Origin: Chryseobacterium gleum
Lineage (GTDB): Bacteria; Bacteroidota; Bacteroidia; Flavobacteriales_D; Sanyastnellaceae
Assembly: GCA_945869405.1 (NCBI GenBank)
Contig: CAMBPD010000002.1
Span: 1 to 59,931, forward strand
Reading direction: 5' to 3'
DNA length: 59,931 nt
A program made the translations under genes and the position numbers. The notes below the pieces were generated by a model. It ran no database searches, was not told the origin of the DNA, and saw only the letters and a list, made by a program, of their open reading frames with translations. This document shows, in pieces, positions 1-11,606 of the stretch; the stretch's first letter is position 1, and each line of letters starts with the position of its first letter.

Positions 1-1
1 A

Positions 2-814
2 GCTATTAATGGAGACAAGGCATCCACCGTGCCTCTCAGCCCAGCACCAATTGAAGAAACGCAATCTCTCGCATCAAAAATTATCGACGATGAATCGCCA
101 AGTGAAACTGTAGATATCGAATCTTCAGTGGCGGCAGCAATCCTTGAACCTATCGTTGAGGCCAAGGTTCAAGAGATTGAACAAGAGAAAATAGAGACCG
201 AGATTAATGAGGAAAACTCCTCAATGAAGTTCAGCGAACTGGACCCATTACAAGCCCAGATTTTGGTGAATGCAGTAAATACTTCAATTGAGCTTGAAGT
301 TCAGCCTCTTCACGATGCAGAGCAACAAAAAGAATCTGCCAATTCCTCCCTTGAACCGGATGACGAGCAATCGTACGCGGCAATTATTTATCGTCGCGCG
401 CAGCTCAAGCATCAGCTCCCCCCAGAACAATCCAGCCTAAGGGCGGATGCAGGAGCGGAAACAGAGAGCCCTGAACGACAGCTAACTCCGCATTCTTCGG
501 CCATTTCTCTCGGCATACAACGCATTACAGTACCCGACAGCAAGCATCAACAACGCCAATTAGTCGACCGATTCATTCATCATGAACCTCAGATTGCGCG
601 CGGTAAAGTGGGCGATTATACCACTGGCAATATTGCCAAGGACAGTCTAGAGGAAGACTTCAGCATGGTGACGGAAACCATGGCGATTTTGTTTGCCAAA
701 CAAGGTAAGTTGGACAAAGCCCGCAAGGCTTTCCGTAAATTGATGGAACAACATCCGGAAAAAAGTGTTTACTTTGCAACCCAATTAAAAAATTTAGAAC
801 ACTTTAAAAAGTAA
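2..814 (+). CDS. Tetratricopeptide-like hypothetical protein, 5'-truncated by window edge
   Basis: Frame is open to the window edge upstream of the listed GTG at 29; C-terminus (AILFAKQGKLDKARKAFRKLMEQHPEKSVYF) is TPR-like; acidic low-complexity N-terminal part. Confidence 0.6.
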   Translation, partial: AINGDKASTVPLSPAPIEETQSLASKIIDDESPSETVDIESSVAAAILEPIVEAKVQEIEQEKIETEINEENSSMKFSELDPLQAQILVNAVNTSIELEVQPLHDAEQQKESANSSLEPDDEQSYAAIIYRRAQLKHQLPPEQSSLRADAGAETESPERQLTPHSSAISLGIQRITVPDSKHQQRQLVDRFIHHEPQIARGKVGDYTTGNIAKDSLEEDFSMVTETMAILFAKQGKLDKARKAFRKLMEQHPEKSVYFATQLKNLEHFKK

Positions 815-818
815 TATC

Positions 819-1130
819 ATGGCATCCTTCATTGTCCTCCTTATCGTAATTATAGCATTGTTGCTAGCCCTCGTTGTTCTAGTTCAAAACCCAAAGGGCG
901 GTGGACTTGCGGTGGGCTTCCAAGGAACTACACAAGTTGGTGGAGTGCAGCGCACAGCGGATTTTTTGGAAAAAGCAACTTGGTACTTAGGCATAGCTAT
1001 GTTTGTTCTTTGCCTAATCTCTGCACGTTGGTTCACCAGTTCAACGATAAGCGAAGGGGATTCAGAACCCGCTGGTACGGAACAAACCTCTGAGCAACCT
1101 ATTGAGCAAGCGCCTGCAGAGGGCCAATAA
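819..1130 (+). CDS. secG: Preprotein translocase subunit SecG
   Basis: Two hydrophobic segments and VLVQNPKGGGLAVGFQG motif typical of SecG. Confidence 0.9.
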   Translation: MASFIVLLIVIIALLLALVVLVQNPKGGGLAVGFQGTTQVGGVQRTADFLEKATWYLGIAMFVLCLISARWFTSSTISEGDSEPAGTEQTSEQPIEQAPAEGQ

Positions 1131-1153
1131 AAATAAAGGTCTTTTCCTTGGAG

Positions 1154-1186
1154 TGTCAGTGTGTCGCCTACACTGACATTTTTTTT
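1154..1186 (+). terminator. Intrinsic terminator downstream of secG
   Basis: Perfect 9-bp stem TGTCAGTGT/ACACTGACA with 7-nt loop followed by a T tract. Confidence 0.8.
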
Positions 1187-1286
1187 GCTTATTACTGACA
1201 AAATTCTCACTTCACCCCCTTGGCACAATAGGTGAAAGCGGGAGTTCGCAATTCAAAAAATCAATTAACCGAATAATAAATTCATT

Positions 1287-1562
1287 ATGTCAGTCAACGT
1301 TAAACCCCTTGCAGACCGCGTGCTTGTAGAGCCTAGTGCTGCAGAAACCACCACCGCCAGCGGCATCATCATACCCGATACAGCAAAAGAAAAACCACAG
1401 CGAGGAACAGTCATTGCTGTCGGTGAAGGCAAAAAAGATGAGCCTATGACCGTTAAAGCCGGCGACACTGTGTTGTATGGCAAGTACTCTGGAACAGAGC
1501 TTACCGTAGACGGAAAGGAATACCTAATCATGCGTGAATCCGACATCTACGCAATCGTCTAA
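1287..1562 (+). CDS. groES: Co-chaperonin GroES
   Basis: [16 protein letters not shown]...[30 protein letters not shown]; adjacent to groEL. Confidence 0.98.
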   Translation: MSVNVKPLADRVLVEPSAAETTTASGIIIPDTAKEKPQRGTVIAVGEGKKDEPMTVKAGDTVLYGKYSGTELTVDGKEYLIMRESDIYAIV

Positions 1563-1605
1563 CATTCATTTAGAATCAACCAAACAATCTCGAATAAAAA
1601 GATAA

Positions 1606-3240
<1,635 letters not shown>

Positions 3241-3262
3241 TCCAATTCCCCTTGAAAAATAG

Positions 3263-3295
3263 AAAAAGGCCATGCAGAAGCATGGCCTTTTTTTT
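3263..3295 (+). terminator. Intrinsic terminator downstream of groEL
   Basis: AAAAAGGCCATG-CAGAAG-CATGGCCTTTTTTTT, perfect stem plus U tract. Confidence 0.9.
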
Positions 3296-3736
3296 GGAAC
3301 TGACATTCATCGCGACTTATGCTGAGTGCTATCTTACCTTTCACTTCTCGAATGCAATCGAGCCAATTATCACGACCCGTTCTGTTCAAATTCTGATCAC
3401 TTGCACCATTTGGCTCTTACTCCTTTCTTAGGGCAAAAGCTTCTTTATACCGCTGAGTTTTTTACTCCTCAACGCCTGCATACTCTACCCTTTTCGTAAT
3501 TGGCTTGAACATGGTGGGCTTCCCGCAATAGCGGCTCGTTTTTATTGGGCTAGGAGTGTTGGCCGCTGGAGCAAGTGCTCTTGTTGTATGCGCTGTTGTG
3601 AGGTCTGGTTTACCAAGGTGAGGCTTGAAACTAAAAATGACAATTGACAATTCTCAGATTCGTCGCAAAAATCTGATTCACTATGTTGATGCACCTTTCA
3701 AAAGAGGCTTATTTTCGTTTCCAAAAACGATTACAC

Positions 3737-4189
3737 ATGAACCTCACAGAACGCATAAACAACGATATTAAAGACGCGATGAAAGCCGGCGAAAAGGACA
3801 AGCTAATGGCCCTTCGCGACATCAAAAGCAAACTCTTGCTGGAGATGACAAAAGACGGAAGCGGTGAGGTGGATGACAATCGCGGAATTGCCATTCTCAA
3901 CAAGTTGTATAAGCAGCGCATGGAGTCTATTGACATCTACAAAACGCAAGGTCGCGAAGATTTGATTGAAGAAGAAACGAAACAAGCTCATGTCATTGCA
4001 GCCTATTTGCCCGAGCAGTTATCTAACGAAAAACTAGAGGCTGAAATCAAGCTTATCATTGCCTCTTCGGGGGCAAGCGGCGCAGGCGATTTGGGCAAGG
4101 TAATGGGCGTTGCGTCGAAAGCGTTGGCCGGAAAGGCAGACGGAAAGGCGATTTCCGAGATGGTAAAAAAACTACTAACACAAGCGTAA
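3737..4189 (+). CDS. GatB/YqeY domain-containing protein
   Basis: MNLTERINNDIKDAMKAGEKDKLMALRDIKSKL...; internal ATG at 3737 preferred over the 3683 ORF start. Confidence 0.9.
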   Translation: MNLTERINNDIKDAMKAGEKDKLMALRDIKSKLLLEMTKDGSGEVDDNRGIAILNKLYKQRMESIDIYKTQGREDLIEEETKQAHVIAAYLPEQLSNEKLEAEIKLIIASSGASGAGDLGKVMGVASKALAGKADGKAISEMVKKLLTQA

Positions 4190-4196
4190 AAAAACC

Positions 4197-4619
4197 GTGG
4201 AATCGAAACCACAAAAGATGATTACCATCGGCAGGCATGTTCGCGTCGACTTTCCTGGATTGGGCTTCCGAAATGTGGATGCTAAAGTTGACACCGGAGC
4301 ATTTCGCACCGTGCTTCACTGCGAACGTTGTGAGGAGGTTGATACCGCGAATGGAAAAGTGCTAGAAGCCGACTTCAAGCTGGAGGGCAACGAGATAAAG
4401 CGAATGTATTTCTCGGAGTATTTCTCGAAAGAATTTAAAAGCTCGTTTGGGGAAAAAGAAAAACGTTTTTGCGTGAAGACTTCGATTCAAATTGGCAGGA
4501 AAAAAATAAAAAGTAGTGTTTCACTAACGGATCGGAGTGATATGAAGTTTCAAGTTTTGATTGGACGCAAAACGTTACTTCGAAGATTTTTAGTAGATGT
4601 AAGTCGGAAATTTGCCTAG
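4197..4619 (+). CDS. RimB-like / COG4067 retropepsin-like putative zinc protease
   Basis: VDTGAFRTVLHC (DTG motif) and FQVLIGRKTLLRRFLVDVSRKF, typical of the RimB/COG4067 family; GTG 4197 or ATG 4218 start. Confidence 0.75.
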   Translation: MESKPQKMITIGRHVRVDFPGLGFRNVDAKVDTGAFRTVLHCERCEEVDTANGKVLEADFKLEGNEIKRMYFSEYFSKEFKSSFGEKEKRFCVKTSIQIGRKKIKSSVSLTDRSDMKFQVLIGRKTLLRRFLVDVSRKFA

Positions 4620-6407
4620 TTAGATACGCACTCCAATTACCAACACATCATCGACCTGCTCGTTGCTTCCGCGCCAATCGTCGAAACGTTTCTCTAAGGC
4701 TGCCAACTGCTCCTCCATTGAAAGATGCTGCACATCGATGAGCATTTGTCTGAATTGCTTTCGCATAAACTTCTTTCCCGCGGGTCCGCCAAATTGGTCG
4801 GCATACCCATCACTGAATGTGTACACACAATCGCCGCTCTGAATACTACAATTCTTCGCTGTGAATTCTCGCTCACCGTTCACATAGGAACCAATGCTAA
4901 ATCCATCGCCACTCAATTCAATCAATTCGTTTGCCCTTACCAAATAAACAGGGTTTTGCGCTCCGCTAAACTCAAGTTCCATAGCGTCTAAATCAATTGT
5001 GCAAAGAGCAATATCCATCCCATCTTTCACCAAATGATTCTCGCTAGCGCGCAGGGCCAAAGCAGACAGGCGGTTCACTGTATTTAACACCTGCGAGGGC
5101 TTGTAGTAGACTTTGGTTGCTTGGTTTAGCGCATTGTGACCAACCAAACTCATGAACGCTCCCGGAACACCGTGGCCTGTGCAATCGGCGGCGGCAAACA
5201 TTCTCTTTTTCCCTTTGTTGGCAAACCAATAGAAATCGCCGCTTACAGTTGCTTTCGGACGATAAAGCACGAAATGCTGTGGGAATATTTCGCGGATTGC
5301 ATCGGCACTTGGAAGGATTGTGCTTTGTAGTCGTTGCGCATAATCGATGCTTGCCTGCAAATCGACGTATAGCTCCGTCACTCGTTCGTTTTGTAGTTCA
5401 ACCACCTCCTTTTGATTTCGTATCTCTTGGGTTTGCACTGCTACTTTCTGCTCCATTTCATGGCGGTATGAAGCCAAGTCGTCGCGCATTTGAAGCAAAG
5501 CCACACCAAGTTCGTCGTGTTGGGAAAGTGGCTCAAACTGCATGTCAAATTTTCCTGCACCAATGCTCAAGGAAAACTCCTTGGCGCGCTCAAAATTTGT
5601 AATTAGCCTATCTACTGCCTTGGCCATATCACCTATCTCATCGTCGTTGGCTTTGGTGGCGTGAAGCGAATAGATTCCTTGAGAGAGATTATTGAGCTTC
5701 AATCGTAAGGAATTGACCGGACGCACAATGGCGCGAATAGTAAGCAAAGCCAAGAAAATGCCAATGACAACAACCGCTGTGGCCACCCATATGAATAGTT
5801 GCGTCAAATCTGCAAATGAGGAATTCATTTTACCAATTTCTGAAGCCATCGAAACCCTGTGCGACTCAATCAATTGGCGAAGATTTACCTGTGTCTTTTG
5901 TATGGCCAGTGAAACAACTGCGCCGTCGATGAAGTAAGACTCAGCGCTCATCTGTCCGATAGGATCTGTATAGCTGGAAAAAGACGGCAATAGATTTCGC
6001 ACGTCGCTGTAGGCTAAAAGCAACGATCGCACATCGGCTTGGAGTACATTTTTCTCTACTCGTTGTTGTTCATTCCATTGAACAGATACGGAATCAATCT
6101 TAGCCAATTGAAGAGGTATGCGTTGTGTGCAAAGTGTGAGTGCTTCGATGCGCTCCAAATCATCATCTCGGCGCTGAACGAAGGCCCATTGCTTCATTAG
6201 CTGCTGTGCTTTGATGAGCTGATTATCGAGCTCTTCCAGTACCTTAATCGATGGCGCATAGATAGAATTGATACGCTCATTTATGGCTCGACTTCGCTTC
6301 AGAGTAGAGTCCGTATATAGAAAGAGAAGTACAACGCAAACACTATACAGACCGAAGCCTAAGGCGAGTTTGCGCGATATGGAAAATCTGAATCTCAAAA
6401 CCGTCAA
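4620..6407 (-). CDS. Membrane sensor with HAMP domain and C-terminal SpoIIE-type PP2C serine phosphatase
   Basis: N-terminal TM, second TM near residue 220, HAMP (RPVNSLRLKLNNLSQG), coiled coil, then SGDFYWF...AADCTGHGVPGAFMSLVG...FSDGYADQFGG. Confidence 0.92.
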   Translation of the reverse strand: MTVLRFRFSISRKLALGFGLYSVCVVLLFLYTDSTLKRSRAINERINSIYAPSIKVLEELDNQLIKAQQLMKQWAFVQRRDDDLERIEALTLCTQRIPLQLAKIDSVSVQWNEQQRVEKNVLQADVRSLLLAYSDVRNLLPSFSSYTDPIGQMSAESYFIDGAVVSLAIQKTQVNLRQLIESHRVSMASEIGKMNSSFADLTQLFIWVATAVVVIGIFLALLTIRAIVRPVNSLRLKLNNLSQGIYSLHATKANDDEIGDMAKAVDRLITNFERAKEFSLSIGAGKFDMQFEPLSQHDELGVALLQMRDDLASYRHEMEQKVAVQTQEIRNQKEVVELQNERVTELYVDLQASIDYAQRLQSTILPSADAIREIFPQHFVLYRPKATVSGDFYWFANKGKKRMFAAADCTGHGVPGAFMSLVGHNALNQATKVYYKPSQVLNTVNRLSALALRASENHLVKDGMDIALCTIDLDAMELEFSGAQNPVYLVRANELIELSGDGFSIGSYVNGEREFTAKNCSIQSGDCVYTFSDGYADQFGGPAGKKFMRKQFRQMLIDVQHLSMEEQLAALEKRFDDWRGSNEQVDDVLVIGVRI

Positions 6408-7339
6408 TTGGTTGGGTCACTCTTTATTTTTCCTTCGCGGATGAGGCGACTTATTTCCTGCTTGAAATACTCCACATCCTTTTCATGATCTAGCGCTCGA
6501 TGAAGTATAATTTTACCGTGAACGATCTCTCCCTTTTCTGGCGCCAAAGCGTAGGCCCTATCCATCAGTGGCATTGCCTTCAAACGGATTAGTGAGGCCG
6601 CAGACTCTTGAATGGTCATCATGTCGAATAAATCCGTTTCGTAATTTATTTTACGGTACATGAACACAGCTTGGTTGTAATGAATGACAGACAAGTTGTA
6701 GTACGCATCCACATCTGTCGAATCGATACTCAAAATAGTTTCATACTGTGCGGCAGCTTTTTTTCGGTTTGTGTCGTTGTCTGTGTCGCGCTGCCAAAGA
6801 GCAAAGTAGCGCTGACCAAGCGATTTTATGAACTCCTTTCGATAACCGTTGATCGATACTCCGGGCTCAGCCAACATAAACCACTTCTCAAACTTTGCAA
6901 ACAATGCATTCGCCTCTGTCTCTGCGAGCTCTGTTGTAGACTGCCCAGCTTGCAGAGCATCGTTGTAATAGGTAGATGCAAGGTATTTTAGTGCGAGCTG
7001 TGTCATAGCCAAATGCTGCTGGGCATTCTTCATTTCCAGCGAGCGATTGAATGCTTTTACAGCGTCTTCTCGAATGGGGCTGCTGCGCAATCCATATTCA
7101 CGTTCCTTGTAAATTTCTTTCAGAACAAACCCGTGCACATACCATGCATATGCGTCGGCAACCTCGCTTGCATCAGCCAATGCCAGTCTGCTCTTTACCA
7201 AGGCACTATCGAGTTGCTTTTGCTGACATAATCGTGCCGCCTCATTGGTAAGGGGAAGCTGTTGTGCATGGATCATCGCGCCAAACAACAGTGTGATCAG
7301 CGTGAGGGCATACTTGCGGATGTTTATTGGATGGCCCAT
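6404..7339 (-). CDS. Secreted TPR-like hypothetical protein
   Basis: Signal peptide (LITLLFGAMIHAQ) and TPR-like helices; overlaps the downstream phosphatase start by 4 bp. Confidence 0.7.
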   Translation of the reverse strand: MGHPINIRKYALTLITLLFGAMIHAQQLPLTNEAARLCQQKQLDSALVKSRLALADASEVADAYAWYVHGFVLKEIYKEREYGLRSSPIREDAVKAFNRSLEMKNAQQHLAMTQLALKYLASTYYNDALQAGQSTTELAETEANALFAKFEKWFMLAEPGVSINGYRKEFIKSLGQRYFALWQRDTDNDTNRKKAAAQYETILSIDSTDVDAYYNLSVIHYNQAVFMYRKINYETDLFDMMTIQESAASLIRLKAMPLMDRAYALAPEKGEIVHGKIILHRALDHEKDVEYFKQEISRLIREGKIKSDPTN

Positions 7340-7866
7340 TGTAAAATCTTTACTCCTGGTGTGATGTAGGCTTCTTGCATAGCATTTCTATTCAACTCAA
7401 AGCGTATTGATCCGTCGATAGAGAGAAAGTTCACGTGAGCCCCCTGTGCAAGCGCCCCTTCCCAATTCGTTACAATGAGCGTGCTTTTCCCCTTAAAGTC
7501 TTTGATATACTTGGCGATATCGGCCTTCCTTGATCGATCAACAAACAACACATGCACCTGCGGTGCAGTTTGCACCTCTGTTGACCCCAACACTGAAAGC
7601 AATTGGCTACCGATGGGTTTAGAGGCGTATTTGGAAGCCATAATCTCAAAAACATCGCTATTACCCACAACACCTACTACAAAAGGCCCCTTTTTTCTCT
7701 CTGTTGGCCAATCGCTGTTGTTGGCAAACTGATAGAGATAATTGGCTCGGATAATTGCCACTGTGTTATCTGTAGGAATTGTCTGCGAAAACATGCCAAA
7801 CGGCATGCATGCTAGTGCTAGAAGCCAACTTAGATTAAGTTTGTATTTCCTGGATAAGAAAACCAT
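7324..7866 (-). CDS. YfiR/DUF4154 family periplasmic protein
   Basis: Signal peptide, IRANYLYQFANNSDWP...VVGVVGNSDVFEIM...VHVLFVDRS...GAHVNFLSIDGSIRFELNRNAMQEAYITPGVKILQWA matches the YfiR pattern. Confidence 0.8.
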   Translation of the reverse strand: MVFLSRKYKLNLSWLLALACMPFGMFSQTIPTDNTVAIIRANYLYQFANNSDWPTERKKGPFVVGVVGNSDVFEIMASKYASKPIGSQLLSVLGSTEVQTAPQVHVLFVDRSRKADIAKYIKDFKGKSTLIVTNWEGALAQGAHVNFLSIDGSIRFELNRNAMQEAYITPGVKILQWAIQ

Positions 7867-8016
7867 CAACCGCCAAAGCTACCCATGCGCAAAGCTCAAG
7901 AAGGTGAAGGCACTTGCCGATAATGAACTTAGCAATGTTAATGGCTTCAACATGGAAAATCATCCACTAGTTCAACTCAAAACGGGTCTACATTCGTAAT
8001 AATCAAAAAACACGTT

Positions 8017-8538
8017 ATGCTCAATAAGAAAGTAGAAAAAGCACTCAACGACCAAATCAAAGTTGAAGCAGATAGTTCACACGCCTACTTAGCCATGGCT
8101 TCTTGGGCCGAGATTAACGGATATCCGGGATCCAGCACGTTTCTGTATTCGCACAGCGACGAAGAGCGCGCCCATATGCTCAAGCTCATCAAATTTGTAA
8201 ATGACCGCGGAGGTAAAGCTGTCATTCCAAGCATCAACCAACCCGAAAAGGACTTCAAGAATCTTCAGAATATTTTCAATCTGCTGTTGGCTCATGAGCA
8301 CAACGTATCTGCAGCAATCAATAATGTAGTAGACGTTTGCTTGAAGGAGAAAGACTATACCACGCACAATTTTATGCAGTGGTATGTGAGCGAGCAAATA
8401 GAAGAGGAAACGCTTTCGCATCATATCATAGATCAACTCAATTTAATTGGCAATGACAAGGGCGCACTCTACTTTTTTGACCGTGACGTCGCAACTTTGA
8501 AGGGCGCACCATCAGAGGTTAAAACATCAAAGAACTAA
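8017..8538 (+). CDS. Ferritin
   Basis: SSHAYLAMASWAEINGYPGSSTFLYSHSDEERAHMLKLIKFVNDRGGKA and C-terminal EQIEEE ligands. Confidence 0.95.
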   Translation: MLNKKVEKALNDQIKVEADSSHAYLAMASWAEINGYPGSSTFLYSHSDEERAHMLKLIKFVNDRGGKAVIPSINQPEKDFKNLQNIFNLLLAHEHNVSAAINNVVDVCLKEKDYTTHNFMQWYVSEQIEEETLSHHIIDQLNLIGNDKGALYFFDRDVATLKGAPSEVKTSKN

Positions 8539-8550
8539 AAAAGACCTCGC

Positions 8551-9618
8551 TCATTGTGATCTCTGGCGGCGTTCTTCAAATCGACGCCAATCGACTTCCT
8601 TCATTATTGGCGCACCTTCTGTGAGATGTTGCATTAGGTGCCTTGCAAAAAAAGGCACCATCATCACCCCGCGTGATCCAAACCCATTGAAAATCCCCAA
8701 TCGGGAATGGTGATTGTGCATCCCCACGACCGGCTGACGATCGATGGTTGTAGGACGAAACCCCGACTTCAAGTCTATTATTTCAAATGACTTCCTGACG
8801 CTTTTACGCACATCATCCAATACTTCATTGGCAACCTCCGAGGGTAGAGGGTCGAGCGCACCGTGCTCGTAGGTAGATCCAACGCGAAACAATGAATCTC
8901 CAAGCGGGATGGCAAATTTTCCGAAGTTGCTCATGTAGTCTTCGCTGAGCCCCTCTATACGCAGTGTAAATACTTGGCCCTTACTGGTGTGAATAGGTAC
9001 AGTGTTCCAAAGATTATCTGCCATTGGCTTCCAACCTGTGCATTGAATAACCCAATCACCGTCATTCAACCATTGAAGCATCTGGGTGGTATCAACCTCC
9101 TTTATTTGGTGCACTCCCATGTCCTTGAAAAGAGCACAACTGGATGCAAGAAATAAAGGCAAATCGAGCCAACCCGCTTTTAGAATAACACCGTGTCCGA
9201 AAGGCTGATTGAAGTGTGTTTCAGAATCTAAAACCGACTCTTTACCGATGTAAGTAGAAACTTCAGGGTGATCAGATCTTTCTTCCCACAAGTTAGCTGC
9301 TCCTGCATCGGGGAATATTCGCACTAAGCGTTGCGGGTGAAAAAAAGACTTCTTTAGCAGTAGCTCAAAACGAGTGTAGGTTTTTTCCAACTCGGGCAGA
9401 AAATCGTTTGCTAGCCAGCTGCGTTTCAGGTTGACATAAGAAAGTGGATTCCACATTCCGGCAGCAATCATACTGGATGAAGTGCGATAACCATTATCGT
9501 AGACCCGCACGGTGTAGCCTTGTTCTATAAGCGAAAGAGCTAGTGTGCTTCCCGCCAAACCTTGACCTACGATGTGAATCGTGGAGGTCTCTTCACCGGC
9601 ATGACGCAACTGCAGCAT
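8551..9618 (-). CDS. FAD-dependent oxidoreductase (DAO family)
   Basis: N-terminal IVGQGLAGSTLALSLIEQGYTVRVYD Rossmann motif; C-terminal GFRPTTIDRQPVVG...GFGSRGVMM. Confidence 0.85.
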   Translation of the reverse strand: MLQLRHAGEETSTIHIVGQGLAGSTLALSLIEQGYTVRVYDNGYRTSSSMIAAGMWNPLSYVNLKRSWLANDFLPELEKTYTRFELLLKKSFFHPQRLVRIFPDAGAANLWEERSDHPEVSTYIGKESVLDSETHFNQPFGHGVILKAGWLDLPLFLASSCALFKDMGVHQIKEVDTTQMLQWLNDGDWVIQCTGWKPMADNLWNTVPIHTSKGQVFTLRIEGLSEDYMSNFGKFAIPLGDSLFRVGSTYEHGALDPLPSEVANEVLDDVRKSVRKSFEIIDLKSGFRPTTIDRQPVVGMHNHHSRLGIFNGFGSRGVMMVPFFARHLMQHLTEGAPIMKEVDWRRFEERRQRSQ

Positions 9619-9621
9619 GTG

Positions 9622-10821
9622 CTAATGTGTAATGACTCCTAGTTCTTTACCAACCTTTGAAAATGCTTCAATGGCCTTTTCAATATGCTCCGATTCATGT
9701 GCTGCCGAGAGCTGAACGCGAATACGCGCCTGATCCTTGGGAACAACTGGGAAGAAAAATCCGGTTACATAAATACCTTCCTCCAATAAACGATCAGCAA
9801 ATAATTGCGCAAGTTTCGCGTCGTAGAGCATCACAGGAACAATAGCTGAATCGCCATCCTTAATGTCGAATCCTGCGGCTTTTATTCCCGTCTTGAACTG
9901 TTGAATATTCTTCTCCAACCTATCACGCAGCTCTGTGGTGTGGCTGAGTAAATCGAACACCGCTATGCTTGCCCCTACGATACTAGGTGCAAGTGAATTC
10001 GAAAATAAATAGGGTCTTGAACGTTGACGCAACAATTCAATTATTTCCTTTCTACCCGTTGTAAATCCACCCATAGCACCACCCAATGCCTTACCCAGCG
10101 TGCCCGTGATAATATCTACTCTGCCCAAGACATTCTTTAGCTCGATCGTTCCTCGACCGGTTTTCCCAATGAATCCTGTTGCATGACATTCATCTACCAT
10201 CACCATTGCGTCATACGCATCAGCCAAATCACAAATCTTATCGAGTTGCGCGACATAACCATCCATAGAGAAAACACCATCGGTTACTATGAGCTTGAAG
10301 CGAGCGCCTGCCTCTGCGGCCGCCTGCAATTGTTTTTCCAAATCAGCCATGTCGTTGTTAGCGTATCGGAAGCGCATAGCCTTGCACAAACGCACACCAT
10401 CGATAATGGAAGCATGATTTAGCGCATCACTGATAATGGCATCCTGCTCATTCAACAGGGGCTCGAAAACACCTCCGTTGGCATCGAATGCAGCAGCGTA
10501 TAAAATGGTATCTTCGGTGTGTAGAAAGTCTGCGATTTTTTTCTCGAGCTCTTTGTGTATGTCTTGCGTACCGCAAATAAAACGCACACTGCTCATTCCA
10601 AACCCATGCGTGTCAATGGCGCGTTTGGAAGCTTCTAGCACCAATGGATGTGAAGACAACCCTAGGTAGTTGTTCGCACAAAAATTCAGCACCTCTCGCC
10701 CTTCCGTGGTGCGAATGACGGCTCCCTGCGGAGTAGTTATGATGCGCTCGCGCTTGAACAATCCCGCCTCTTGAATCGCTGCGAGTTCAGCTGCGAGATG
10801 GTCTTTGAATTTTGTATACAT
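9622..10821 (-). CDS. kbl: Glycine C-acetyltransferase (2-amino-3-ketobutyrate CoA ligase)
   Basis: [51 protein letters not shown] motif. Confidence 0.93.
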   Translation of the reverse strand: MYTKFKDHLAAELAAIQEAGLFKRERIITTPQGAVIRTTEGREVLNFCANNYLGLSSHPLVLEASKRAIDTHGFGMSSVRFICGTQDIHKELEKKIADFLHTEDTILYAAAFDANGGVFEPLLNEQDAIISDALNHASIIDGVRLCKAMRFRYANNDMADLEKQLQAAAEAGARFKLIVTDGVFSMDGYVAQLDKICDLADAYDAMVMVDECHATGFIGKTGRGTIELKNVLGRVDIITGTLGKALGGAMGGFTTGRKEIIELLRQRSRPYLFSNSLAPSIVGASIAVFDLLSHTTELRDRLEKNIQQFKTGIKAAGFDIKDGDSAIVPVMLYDAKLAQLFADRLLEEGIYVTGFFFPVVPKDQARIRVQLSAAHESEHIEKAIEAFSKVGKELGVITH

Positions 10822-10886
10822 GAAGGGAGTGAATTTGACTGCAAAATAAAGCCGTTTGGCATTGAATACTTTACCGACTGGGCGGG

Positions 10887-11606
10887 TTATTTGGAATCAA
10901 AAATCTTTTCGCAAGCAGACTTTGCTGCCTTTTGTTCGGCCGTTTTTTTAGCTCCACCTTCCCCCACACCATATTCCTGACCATCGATTATAAGTGCGAT
11001 TTTGTAATAACTGGCTCCTCCCTCATTGCGGTGTGCAACGACACGGAACTGCAGCGACTTCTTGCTTTTTTGACACCACTCGTGGAGCTTGCTTTTGTAA
11101 TCTATGTCATCATGCACACGCGTGTCAAGCCCGTGATTCTTGAGTAAACGGAGCACGATGTCGCGCGTTGTGTTAAACCCTCTATCTAAATACAAGGCCC
11201 CAACCACCGCCTCTAGTGCATTTCCAACGATTGAATCATGCATGTCCTGCCGTCCCAGATTCAAATGCAGCAATTCGTGGATACGAAGCGTATACCCAAT
11301 CATATTTAGGTTTTCCCTTCGAACGACCTTGCTTTTCATCTTGGTAAGCTCACCTTCGGGAAGCATTGGATACTTCGTGTATAGATAATGCGCTACCACT
11401 GAATCAATGATGGCATCTCCGAGGAACTCCAGTCGCTCGTTACTGTTTTTTAAACCGGGACGAATCTTCGTAGCAGCAGAGCTATGCCGCAACGCCTGCT
11501 CATAGACCGCAGTATCTGTGGGATAAAAACCAAAGGCCCTCTTGACGAAGGCCTGTATTTCCTGGTTGACTATTTTACGCTTGAACAGCGACCCTAACCA
11601 ACTCAT
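10887..11606 (-). CDS. rnc: Ribonuclease III
   Basis: [21 protein letters not shown] signature plus C-terminal dsRBD; 4-bp overlap with fabF. Confidence 0.96.
   Translation of the reverse strand: MSWLGSLFKRKIVNQEIQAFVKRAFGFYPTDTAVYEQALRHSSAATKIRPGLKNSNERLEFLGDAIIDSVVAHYLYTKYPMLPEGELTKMKSKVVRRENLNMIGYTLRIHELLHLNLGRQDMHDSIVGNALEAVVGALYLDRGFNTTRDIVLRLLKNHGLDTRVHDDIDYKSKLHEWCQKSKKSLQFRVVAHRNEGGASYYKIALIIDGQEYGVGEGGAKKTAEQKAAKSACEKIFDSK

Noticed and set aside
1209-1238. CIRCE/HrcA operator upstream of groES
   Set aside because: Only a 6-bp TTCACC/GGTGAA inverted repeat with a 14-bp spacer is present; it does not match TTAGCACTC-N9-GAGTGCTAA. It weakly resembles the octamers upstream of ileS but is too short to claim.
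5249-5602. 117-aa plus-strand ORF within the SpoIIE phosphatase gene
   Set aside because: Antisense to well conserved phosphatase coding sequence; no recognisable family.
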